Positions 1 through 6,202 of a stretch of 9,513 nucleotides of DNA are shown piece by piece. A model generated the notes under the pieces. It searched no databases. It was not told where the DNA came from and saw only the letters and a list, made by a program, of their open reading frames with translations. The position numbers and the translations under genes were made by a program. The DNA is taken from the NCBI GenBank assembly GCA_947306845.1, contig CAMZHP010000105.1:1-9513 (forward strand). The letters are read 5' to 3'. Origin of the DNA: an uncultured Prevotellaceae bacterium. Its GTDB lineage: Bacteria; Bacteroidota; Bacteroidia; Bacteroidales; Bacteroidaceae. Within the stretch, counting starts at the first letter, position 1, and each line of letters starts with the position of its first letter.

Positions 1-44
1 CTGAGACTCTCAAACTCCCAAAAGTTGAGTGAATGCTTGAGTCA

Positions 45-67
45 CTAATTCGTTAATTCGGGATTCG
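45..67. repeat. Short direct repeats with ATTCG core
   Basis: Three adjacent copies of a 7-8 bp unit ending in ATTCG (45-52, 53-60, 61-67) lie upstream of the first promoter. A CTCAAAC heptamer, the unit that recurs before kbl, is also present at 9-15. No coding potential is seen in positions 1-114. The repeats resemble the other short-period arrays in this window in size and in being intergenic. Function is unknown. Confidence 0.5.
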
Positions 68-91
68 GAAATCAAAAAATGGGCGTTTTTC

Positions 92-122
92 TTTGCTGTT
101 CGCACCATTTATATTAACTTTG
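92..122 (+). promoter_or_regulatory. Bacteroidetes-type promoter for the PASTA-rluD-ddl operon
   Basis: A -33 box TTTG (92-95) is followed after exactly 19 nt by a -7 box TAACTTTG (115-122), which matches TAnnTTTG at every fixed position. This is the consensus known for the primary sigma factor of Bacteroidetes. Transcription should start near 128-130, giving a leader of about 38 nt to the ATG at 167. The -7 box overlaps an imperfect inverted repeat (118-127 with 131-140). Confidence 0.7.
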
Positions 123-166
123 CCTTTTCAAGAGGCAAGGTGCCCTTCACACATCATACAACAAAC

Positions 167-991
167 ATGACAGCAAGGAGATTTTTCGGTAAGCTTTTCA
201 GTCCATATCTGTGGCTCAATCTGTTGGCCATGGGCATCATTGTGGTGCTCCTGTGCCTTGGTCTCAAATATGGGCTTGATCTGTATACCCACCACGGACA
301 GACCGTAGAGGTGCCCACCATCATCCATAAGAGTTACAACGATGCTGAGGACATGCTCGACAAAGTACATCTCAACATCGTGGTGAGCGATACCGATTAT
401 GTGAAGACCTTGCCGCCAGACTGCATCCTGGAACAATCGCCGCTGGAAGGCGAAATCGTGAAGCCAGGGCGTATCGTGTATGTGAAGATCAACGCCCCGC
501 ACACTCCACAGCGGCCCCTGCCTGATGTCATCGACAACTGCTCAATGCGCGACGCTCAGTCGAAGCTCCTTGCCATGGGATTCCAATTGGCCGATCCTGA
601 GTATATCCCCGGTGAGCGCGAATGGGTCTATGGCATCAAGTGCCATGGCCGGCAACTGGCCTCCGGCGACCGCGTGTCGATAGAGGACCAGCTAGTGATG
701 CAGGTTGGCGACGGACGCCGCGACATGAACCAAGTGGTCACCTATATTGATAGCCGCACTTACGACTTCGGCGAGGAAGAGGAGGAAGAAGAGGAGAAAC
801 CCAAGAGCAGACCGCATTACAAGCGTCAGACAGAGACGGTCATTGACAACAACAGTGGCAACAGCGAGCCGTCAAGTGTGTCGGCAGCATCGGCCAAGCC
901 ACTTGATATACCCACCGTTTCCACGTCTTCTCCTTCTGTCCCGTCAGCCCCACCAGTGCCCAAGGCACCCAAACCCGTAGTCACCGATTAG
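167..991 (+). CDS. Membrane-anchored PASTA-domain protein
   Basis: Single-pass inner-membrane protein of 274 residues with a periplasmic PASTA region. It has a short basic N-terminus, one transmembrane helix (about residues 14-36), and two PASTA repeats (about 48-110 and 116-183, each opening with a V/L-P hydrophobic motif). The hydrophilic tail contains eight consecutive glutamates (203-210) followed by a Ser/Pro/Val-rich low-complexity end. PASTA domains in other bacteria bind peptidoglycan or sit on Ser/Thr kinases. No kinase domain is present here, so this is an orphan PASTA protein. The ATG at 167 is preferred over an in-frame GTG at 140, because it leads directly into the membrane helix and leaves room for a leader after the promoter. 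It is the first gene of the operon, 20 nt before rluD. Linkage to D-Ala-D-Ala ligase fits a role in sensing or binding cell-wall material, but that role is inferred. Confidence 0.85.
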   Translation: MTARRFFGKLFSPYLWLNLLAMGIIVVLLCLGLKYGLDLYTHHGQTVEVPTIIHKSYNDAEDMLDKVHLNIVVSDTDYVKTLPPDCILEQSPLEGEIVKPGRIVYVKINAPHTPQRPLPDVIDNCSMRDAQSKLLAMGFQLADPEYIPGEREWVYGIKCHGRQLASGDRVSIEDQLVMQVGDGRRDMNQVVTYIDSRTYDFGEEEEEEEEKPKSRPHYKRQTETVIDNNSGNSEPSSVSAASAKPLDIPTVSTSSPSVPSAPPVPKAPKPVVTD

Positions 992-1011
992 GCTTTCTGT
1001 TTGTCCCCAAC

Positions 1012-2082
1012 ATGGAAGAAATTATCATCGACAACGAAGAACTCGACGACGAAGGACCACAACTATATGAACATCATCGGTTTGTGGTGGACAAAGGTCA
1101 GGTGCCTGTGCGCGTGGACAAGTACATGTGCGAGAAACTGACCCACTCAAGTCGCAACCGCATTCAGAAAGCCGCCGACGCAGGGTTCGTACATGTCAAC
1201 GACCGTCCGGTGAAAAGCAATTATAAGGTAAGGCCTGGCGATGTGGTGACCTTGATGCTTGACCGTCCGCAGTTTGACACTACAATTGAGCCCGAGGACA
1301 TCCCTCTCAATGTGGTATATGAGGACAATGTGGTGATGGTCATCAACAAGCCCGCCGGCATGGTGGTGCATCCGGGGTGCGGCAACTTCAGCGGAACTTT
1401 GGTCAACGCCATCGCCTGGCACCTGAAGGATGACAGCAACTACGACCCCAACGACCCAGAGGTGGGACTCGTACACCGCATCGATAAGGATACCACCGGA
1501 CTGCTTGTCATCGCCAAGACCCCAGAGGCCAAAAGCAACCTCGGACTGCAGTTCTTCAACAAGACCACCCACCGCAGTTATCTCGCCATCGTGTGGGGCA
1601 ATCTCACCGAGGATGAGGGGCGCATCGAGGGCAACATCACACGCGACCCCAAAGACAGGTTGCGCATGACTGTCACCGCTCCCGACTCCGGCATTGGCAA
1701 GCCGGCTGTCACCCATTACCGCGTGGTGGAGAGACTGGGGTATGTCACCTTGGTGGAATGTGTGCTTGAGACAGGGCGCACTCATCAGATACGTGCTCAC
1801 ATGCGACATATCGGACATCCGTTGTTTGCCGATGAGCGTTATGGTGGAACGGAAATCCTCAGGGGTGAGCGAAGCTCTACCTATAAGGCATTTATCCACA
1901 ACTGTTTCAAAACGTGTCCCAGACAGGCATTGCATGCGCAGACTTTGGGCTTCGTGCATCCCACAACCGGCAAGCAGATGGACTTCACTTCGCCTTTGCC
2001 CGAAGACCTCGCCTCGCTCATCGACAAGTGGCACGTATATATGAAAGGAAATGAATATAAGCAACTGAAAGATTTAGAATAA
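1012..2082 (+). CDS. rluD: RluA/RluD-family 23S rRNA pseudouridine synthase
   Basis: Cytoplasmic enzyme of 356 residues that isomerises uridine to pseudouridine, most likely in large-subunit rRNA. An acidic N-terminal extension (1-25) precedes an S4 RNA-binding domain (about 33-85, with V-R-V-D-K-Y and a G-D-V-V end). The catalytic core starts near 100. It carries INKPAGMVVHPG (111-122), the signature HRIDKDTTGL (155-164) with catalytic Asp158, and the C-terminal GRTHQIRAH (255-263) typical of the RluA class. Length suits RluD rather than the shorter single-domain members. The target positions (1911, 1915 and 1917 for E. coli RluD) are carried over by family, and paralogues such as RluC share these motifs. 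The gene sits 14 nt before ddl, so the two are probably co-transcribed. There is no Shine-Dalgarno-like site, as is usual for this phylum. Confidence 0.9.
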   Translation: MEEIIIDNEELDDEGPQLYEHHRFVVDKGQVPVRVDKYMCEKLTHSSRNRIQKAADAGFVHVNDRPVKSNYKVRPGDVVTLMLDRPQFDTTIEPEDIPLNVVYEDNVVMVINKPAGMVVHPGCGNFSGTLVNAIAWHLKDDSNYDPNDPEVGLVHRIDKDTTGLLVIAKTPEAKSNLGLQFFNKTTHRSYLAIVWGNLTEDEGRIEGNITRDPKDRLRMTVTAPDSGIGKPAVTHYRVVERLGYVTLVECVLETGRTHQIRAHMRHIGHPLFADERYGGTEILRGERSSTYKAFIHNCFKTCPRQALHAQTLGFVHPTTGKQMDFTSPLPEDLASLIDKWHVYMKGNEYKQLKDLE

Positions 2083-2096
2083 TTGAACGTATTGTT

Positions 2097-3098
2097 ATGA
2101 AAAATTCCAAGAGAACCATCGCCATTGTTTGTGGAGGTGACTCATCGGAGCATGATGTGTCACTGCGCTCGGCACAGGGACTCTACTCCTTCTTTGACAA
2201 GCAAAAATATAATGTATATGTGGTGGACATCAAAGGCGCTGACTGGCATGTCAACCTGCCTGATGGCACTACGGCCCGAATCGACCGCAATGACTTCTCC
2301 TTCAGGGAGAACGGCGAGGTGAAGATTTTCGACTATGCCTACATCACCATCCATGGCACACCAGGTGAGAACGGCATCCTGCAAGGATATTTCGAACTTG
2401 TTGATATCCCCTACAGCACCAGTGGCGTGTTGGTAGAGGCCATGACCTTCGACAAATTCGTCATCAACCAATACCTGCGCTCCTATGGGGTAAGTGTGGC
2501 AGAGAGCCTGCTCATCCGCAGGGGGTTTGAGCATCTTGTGAGCGACGACGAAATCATGTCGCGTGTGGGCATGCCGTGCTTCGTCAAACCTGCCAATGAC
2601 GGCAGCAGTTTTGGCGTGTCGAAGGTGAAGAACATCGATCAGCTGGCTCCCGCTTTGCGCAAGGCCATGATGGAGAGCGACGAGGTGATGGTGGAGCAGT
2701 TCCTTGATGGCATCGAGATCACCGTCGGATGCTACAAGACAAAGGAAAAATCGGTGGTGTTCCCCGCTACGGAGGTGGTGACCAACAATGAGTTCTTCGA
2801 CTATGATGCCAAGTATAACGGACAGGTGGAGGAGATCACACCGGCACGCATACCGGAGGATGTGGCCCGCAGGGCTGCCGACCTCACCAGTGCCATCTAC
2901 GATATCCTTCATTGCAACGGTATCATTCGCATCGACTATATCCTGACCGACAATGGTGAGGGTGGTCTGAAGATCAACATGCTCGAGGTGAACACCACGC
3001 CGGGCATGACTCCCACCAGTTTCATTCCCCAACAGGTGAAAGCCGCCGGACTCAACATGACCGATGTGCTCACCGATATTGTGGAGAACCAATTCTGA
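2097..3098 (+). CDS. ddl: D-alanine--D-alanine ligase
   Basis: Cytoplasmic ATP-grasp ligase of 333 residues. It joins two D-alanines to make the dipeptide that MurF adds to the peptidoglycan precursor, and is the usual target of D-cycloserine. Visible signatures are GGDSSEHDVS (13-22) with the first-site Glu18, HGTPGENG (86-93), the ATP-binding VKPANDGSSFGVSK (163-176), FFDYDAKY (233-240), RID (278-280) and the metal-binding LEVNTTPGMT (296-305, with Glu297 and Asn299). The Tyr closing DYDAKY (Tyr240) corresponds by motif to E. coli DdlB Tyr216. It is the residue expected in D-Ala-D-Ala enzymes rather than D-Ala-D-Lac ligases of the VanA type, so no vancomycin-resistance role is suggested. 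Full length and intact. It lies between rluD (14 nt) and the acyltransferase (16 nt), in one operon. Confidence 0.95.
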   Translation: MKNSKRTIAIVCGGDSSEHDVSLRSAQGLYSFFDKQKYNVYVVDIKGADWHVNLPDGTTARIDRNDFSFRENGEVKIFDYAYITIHGTPGENGILQGYFELVDIPYSTSGVLVEAMTFDKFVINQYLRSYGVSVAESLLIRRGFEHLVSDDEIMSRVGMPCFVKPANDGSSFGVSKVKNIDQLAPALRKAMMESDEVMVEQFLDGIEITVGCYKTKEKSVVFPATEVVTNNEFFDYDAKYNGQVEEITPARIPEDVARRAADLTSAIYDILHCNGIIRIDYILTDNGEGGLKINMLEVNTTPGMTPTSFIPQQVKAAGLNMTDVLTDIVENQF

Positions 3099-3114
3099 CA
3101 ATCCATTAACGCCC

Positions 3115-4260
3115 ATGAAGATACCAGAGATTTTCGATTCTATCCGTCCTTTTGAGCCAGAGGAGCTGCCTGCCGTCTATGATAGGTTGCTGGCCGACCC
3201 CGGGTTCAGGTCCGTCTTGGCCTATCTCTATCCCAATGTGCCGGTGGAGACCATCGGTGCTCAGATGAGACAGTGCAAGACCAACCTTGATTTCCAAAAG
3301 ACATTCTGTTACACCTTCCTTGAACAGTTGCTGGCCAAGGTGAGCAAGGGATGCGATATGAATGTGGATGCCATCGATACCTCTGGGCGTTACACTTTCG
3401 TGAGCAACCACCGCGACATCGTTCTCGATTCGGCATTTCTCGACAAACTGCTTATCGATGCTGGATTTACGACAACCAGCGAAATCGCCATCGGCGACAA
3501 CCTCCTCTCTCTGCCATGGGTGCGCGACCTGGCAAGAGTCAACAAGTCATTTATCGTGGAACGCGGACTGCCTCCAAGACAGATGCTGCTGGCCAGCAAG
3601 CGACTCTCCGACTACATGCACTTCGCAGTGGCTGAGAAAAACGAGAATATCTGGATCGCACAACGGGAGGGAAGGGCGAAGGATTCAAACGACCGCACCA
3701 CCCCCGCCATCCTCAAGATGATGGCTATGGGAGGGGAGGGAACTGTTGCTGAGCGCCTCATGCAGTTGCACATCGTCCCGCTGAGCATCTCATACGAGTT
3801 CGATCCTTGTGACTATCTCAAGGCAAGGGAACTGCAGCAGCGGCGTGACACCGACCACTTCCAAAAAGCACCGGGCGAGGATGTCAACAGCATGCGTACC
3901 GGCATTATGGGATACAAAGGGCGCATACACTACCATTGCGCACCCTGCATCGACAGCTTCCTCGCCTCCGTGGCAGATATGCCCAAAGCCGAATTGTTCG
4001 ACTGTGTGGCAGCACACATCGACCGCGAGATACACCGCAATTACCGCTTGTATCCTTCCAATCTCATCGCGCTCGACCTGCTCGACGGCACAGATGCTCA
4101 CTCCAATGGCTATACCGATGCCGACAAGGCGTTCTTCCTGAAATATTTGGAGGGGCAGATGGCCAAAATCTCCTTGGAGCATCCTGATGTTGACTTCCTC
4201 CGCAAGCAACTGCTTACGATGTATGCCAACCCCGCACGCAATCATTTCGCCGTATGTTGA
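3115..4260 (+). CDS. PlsB-like glycerolipid acyltransferase
   Basis: Predicted acyltransferase of 381 residues, probably acting on a glycerol-phosphate or related lipid acceptor at the inner face of the membrane. Four blocks in the order of the LPLAT/GPAT superfamily are visible. Block I is SNHRDIVLDSAF (97-108), block II is SFIVERG (145-151), block III is IAQREGRAKD (181-190) followed by a Thr/Pro segment, and block IV is HIVPLSISYE (219-228). Blocks III and IV look more like glycerol-3-phosphate acyltransferase PlsB than PlsC. The His and Asp of block I are separated by five residues (His99, Asp105) instead of the usual four. A helical C-terminal region (about 270-381) follows. Substrate cannot be read from sequence, and lysophosphatidate acyltransferase is the usual automatic label. 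The ATG at 3115 is chosen over an in-frame ATG at 3064, because 3064 would overlap ddl by 35 nt and add a non-conserved tail. Confidence 0.8.
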   Translation: MKIPEIFDSIRPFEPEELPAVYDRLLADPGFRSVLAYLYPNVPVETIGAQMRQCKTNLDFQKTFCYTFLEQLLAKVSKGCDMNVDAIDTSGRYTFVSNHRDIVLDSAFLDKLLIDAGFTTTSEIAIGDNLLSLPWVRDLARVNKSFIVERGLPPRQMLLASKRLSDYMHFAVAEKNENIWIAQREGRAKDSNDRTTPAILKMMAMGGEGTVAERLMQLHIVPLSISYEFDPCDYLKARELQQRRDTDHFQKAPGEDVNSMRTGIMGYKGRIHYHCAPCIDSFLASVADMPKAELFDCVAAHIDREIHRNYRLYPSNLIALDLLDGTDAHSNGYTDADKAFFLKYLEGQMAKISLEHPDVDFLRKQLLTMYANPARNHFAVC

Positions 4261-4949
4261 GACGTTGTCGCCTGATTCTTTCTGCCTGTGTCGCGGTGTC
4301 GCTTATGCTGTGGACGACCGCATGTACCACGGAGGACTATGAGACGGGCAATGGTGAGTATTCTTTCCTGAGGGCAGACTTTGCTGAGGTGCACACCGCG
4401 GGTGAGAAGAAAGTGGTGAATGCGAGGACTGACGACGGCGACTCGTTGGTTCTGCAACCCCCGCTGGACTGCTCATGGGCAACGGTGCCCGACTCCACCT
4501 ACAGGGCATTGCTCTATTATAGCCGCGAACCAGGAAAATCCCTGGAAGTGGAAGGCTTCTCAGCTGCTCAGGTGCTCGTGTTGCACGCCATGGAGGTAAA
4601 AGACAAAACAAAGGTAGTCACCGACCCCCTGACGTTGGAGAGTGCCTGGATTTCTCCCAACGGCAAGTATCTCAATTTTGGCATGTTTGTCAAGACTGGA
4701 GTGAGCGATGCCAAAGACGCCTACCAGACATTGGGCATGGCACGCGACACGGTCATCACCTCAGAGGATGGCATCCGTGTGCACCACCTAAGGCTTATGC
4801 ACAAGCAAAACGGTGTTCCTGAGTATTATTCCAGTCGCATCTACACCAGTATGCCCCTTGCGCCTTTTGCACAAGGCGACCTGCTCCGCGTGGAGATCAA
4901 TACCTACGAAGGCCCTGTCGTGAGGATGTTTGAAATACCAGAAAAATAG
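4254..4949 (+). CDS. Putative NigD-like lipoprotein
   Basis: Small exported protein of 231 residues. The N-terminus has a basic stretch (Arg3, Arg4, Arg6), a hydrophobic core (8-20) and a lipobox-like T-T-A-C. This places the lipidated Cys at residue 24, followed by Thr-Thr-Glu-Asp, an acidic patch compatible with surface export in Bacteroidetes. The mature part looks all-beta. It contains a phrase of the type LESAWISPNGKYLNFG (122-137) and a late IYTSMPLAPFAQGD segment that recall NigD-like lipoproteins of Bacteroidales. That match is from memory and uncertain. Biochemical function is unknown. Its start overlaps the end of the acyltransferase gene by 7 nt, so translation is likely coupled. 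It is the last gene of the operon. Its stop TAG at 4947-4949 lies inside a hairpin formed with the downstream 9-bp repeats. Confidence 0.7.
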   Translation: MLRRCRLILSACVAVSLMLWTTACTTEDYETGNGEYSFLRADFAEVHTAGEKKVVNARTDDGDSLVLQPPLDCSWATVPDSTYRALLYYSREPGKSLEVEGFSAAQVLVLHAMEVKDKTKVVTDPLTLESAWISPNGKYLNFGMFVKTGVSDAKDAYQTLGMARDTVITSEDGIRVHHLRLMHKQNGVPEYYSSRIYTSMPLAPFAQGDLLRVEINTYEGPVVRMFEIPEK

Positions 4950-4990
4950 AGGCTATAGCTTCTATAGTATCTATAGCTTCTATAGCCTCT
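4941..4990 (-). terminator. Hairpin terminator for the threonine dehydrogenase gene
   Basis: Positions 4948-4967 pair with 4971-4990: 11 bp (AGAGGCTATAG with CTATAGCCTCT), a 3x3 internal loop, 6 bp, and a TAT loop. Read on the minus strand, the stem is followed at once by ATTTTTC (4947-4941), the T-run expected of an intrinsic terminator. The gene ends at 5011, so spacing fits. On the plus strand the T-run is absent right after the stem, so termination of the lipoprotein operon here is less certain. The fold is inferred by eye. Confidence 0.45.
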
Positions 4991-5010
4991 ATAGTTTCTA
5001 TAGCCTCTAT
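4953..5010. repeat. 9-bp tandem repeat, CTATAGNNT, six copies plus partial
   Basis: Six consecutive units start at 4953, 4962, 4971, 4980, 4989 and 4998, and a partial CTAT occupies 5007-5010. Each unit opens with the palindrome CTATAG, and only its last three bases vary (CTT, TAT, CTT, CCT, TTT, CCT). The array fills almost the whole gap between two convergent genes. Because the core is self-complementary, units can pair with each other on either strand, and copy number may vary by slippage. Confidence 0.9.
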
Positions 5011-5979
5011 CTATCCTTCATCCTTTTTCTTCAATCTTTTTGTCAGCTTGTCGAGCATGTCGGTTGTCATCGACCGGATGTCGTAGAGCGGCGCCCATCC
5101 CCATTCGCGGCGAGCGCAGGTGTCATCCATCTTGTCGGGCCAGCTCTCGGCAATGCTCTGCTTGAGCGGATCGACATCATACACCATCTCGAAGTTGGGC
5201 TTGTGCTTGCGGATTTCCGCGTAGATGGTCTCTGGCGCGAAACTCATGGCAGCCACATTGAACCCGTTGTGATGGATGAGACGGTCGGGATTGGCTTCCA
5301 TCAGGGTGATGGCTGCTTTCAGCGCGTCGGGCATGTACATCATGTCCATCAGCGTGCCTTTGCGGATCGGACAGGTGAAGCGCTCTCCGCGAACAGCAGC
5401 GTAGAAAATGTCGACAGCATAGTCGGTGGTGCCGCCGCCAGGAGGTGTCATATAGGAGATGATGCCAGGAAAGCGCACCGAACGGGTGTCCACTCCATAT
5501 TTATGGAAGAAATAATCACTCAGCAATTCGGTGGTCACCTTCGATACGCCATAGATGGTGCGGGGGCGCTGGATGGTGTCCTGAGGAGTGCGCACATGGG
5601 GCGTGCTGAGACCAAATGAACCGATGCTGCTGGGAGTGAATACTGCACAGCGGCGCTCACGCGCCACTTCGAGTACATTCCACAGTCCGTCGATGCCGAT
5701 GGCCCATGCCATGCGAGGCTTGTGCTCCGCCACCACCGAGAGCAGGGCAGCAAGGTTGTAGATGGTGTCGATGTCGTATTGTCTCACCACCTCGGAGAGC
5801 ATCTCTCCGTCGGTCACGTCGGCCATGGCCATCGGCCCTGATTCACGCAACTCACCTTGGGGTTCTGCCCCTTTAATGTAACCCGCCACCACATGATTGT
5901 AGCCATAGCGCTGGCGCAGTGCCATGGTGAGTTCCGAGCCAATCTGGCCCGATGAACCGATAATCAGTATGTTCTTCAT
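5011..5979 (-). CDS. L-threonine 3-dehydrogenase, short-chain (epimerase-like) type
   Basis: Cytoplasmic NAD-dependent enzyme of 322 residues that oxidises L-threonine at C3 to 2-amino-3-ketobutyrate. It belongs to the extended short-chain dehydrogenase/NAD-epimerase fold, unrelated to the zinc-dependent Tdh of E. coli. The Rossmann motif GSSGQIG is at 8-14, an N-L-A-A segment at 75-78, a Thr/Ser-rich active-site loop TPSSIGSFG at 115-123, and the catalytic YGVSK at 143-147. Later motifs PGGGTTDYA (180-188) and the C-terminal DD-x-AR-x-EWGW (about 285-295) are what separates this enzyme from sugar epimerases in my recollection of the family. The ATG at 5979 is chosen because the Rossmann strand begins there. 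An ATG at 6015 would fall in the promoter. It is divergent from kbl, which supplies the next step of threonine catabolism, and this strongly supports the call. Confidence 0.88.
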   Translation of the reverse strand: MKNILIIGSSGQIGSELTMALRQRYGYNHVVAGYIKGAEPQGELRESGPMAMADVTDGEMLSEVVRQYDIDTIYNLAALLSVVAEHKPRMAWAIGIDGLWNVLEVARERRCAVFTPSSIGSFGLSTPHVRTPQDTIQRPRTIYGVSKVTTELLSDYFFHKYGVDTRSVRFPGIISYMTPPGGGTTDYAVDIFYAAVRGERFTCPIRKGTLMDMMYMPDALKAAITLMEANPDRLIHHNGFNVAAMSFAPETIYAEIRKHKPNFEMVYDVDPLKQSIAESWPDKMDDTCARREWGWAPLYDIRSMTTDMLDKLTKRLKKKDEG

Positions 5980-6012
5980 AGAGTAAGTCTTTTTTCGTTG
6001 CTTTTGCGATGA

Positions 6013-6020
6013 CAAAATAA
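6013..6020 (-). promoter_or_regulatory. Possible -7 box for threonine dehydrogenase
   Basis: On the minus strand this reads TTATTTTG, seven of eight positions of TAnnTTTG. It ends 33 nt upstream of the ATG at 5979 and would give a leader of about 27 nt. No clear TTTG is found at the -33 position. An imperfect inverted repeat (CCAAA at 6032-6036 with TTTGG at 6049-6053) lies just upstream and could be an operator. Both are weak calls. Confidence 0.3.
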
Positions 6021-6127
6021 GTAAATTTTTCCCAAATCACCATGATGTTTTGGATAAAAAATGAATATTTTTCTCGTTTTCCTCTTATTTTCTCCTCCAA
6101 ATAGGCTGATGTATCAAAAATAATTGC

Positions 6128-6135
6128 TTACTTTG
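6128..6135 (+). promoter_or_regulatory. Possible -7 box for kbl
   Basis: TTACTTTG matches TAnnTTTG at seven of eight positions and resembles the divergent box at 6013-6020. Transcription would start near 6142, almost exactly where the heptamer array begins, leaving a leader of about 60 nt. No TTTG is seen at the expected -33 position. The rest of the 223-bp divergent region (5980-6202) is AT-rich, with no other element I can name. Confidence 0.35.
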
Positions 6136-6143
6136 TGGGTGAG

Positions 6144-6185
6144 TTCAAATCTCAAACCTCAAATCTCAAACTTCAAACATCAAAC
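6144..6185. repeat. Heptanucleotide tandem array (CTCAAAY) in the kbl leader
   Basis: Six contiguous 7-bp units lie at 6144, 6151, 6158, 6165, 6172 and 6179. The consensus is CTCAAAC/T, with only the first bases varying (TT, CT, CT, CT, TT, AT). A degenerate seventh unit follows. The stretch 6144-6202 up to the kbl start contains no G at all, so the mRNA leader should be largely unstructured. Confidence 0.85.
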
Positions 6186-6202
6186 CTTAAAACCTTATTT
6201 AT

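Noticed and set aside
1147..2064. 305-codon minus-strand frame opposite rluD
   Set aside because: The plus-strand frame carries the full RluD signature. The antisense translation is His/Val-rich with no motif or fitting promoter.
2097..3098. Ligase as a vancomycin-type D-Ala-D-Lac enzyme
   Set aside because: The DYDAKY motif keeps the Tyr typical of D-Ala-D-Ala ligases, and there are no VanH or VanX neighbours.
2160..3116. 318-codon minus-strand frame opposite ddl
   Set aside because: Shadow of the intact ligase. No family features, and it runs through its catalytic motifs.
4930..5619. Plus-strand frame encoding a Tyr-Ser-Leu repeat followed by 200 residues
   Set aside because: The N-terminal repeat is only the translation of the 9-bp array, and the rest is antisense to threonine dehydrogenase.
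6144..6185. CRISPR-like array
   Set aside because: Units are 7 bp and contiguous, with no unique spacers, and no cas genes are present.
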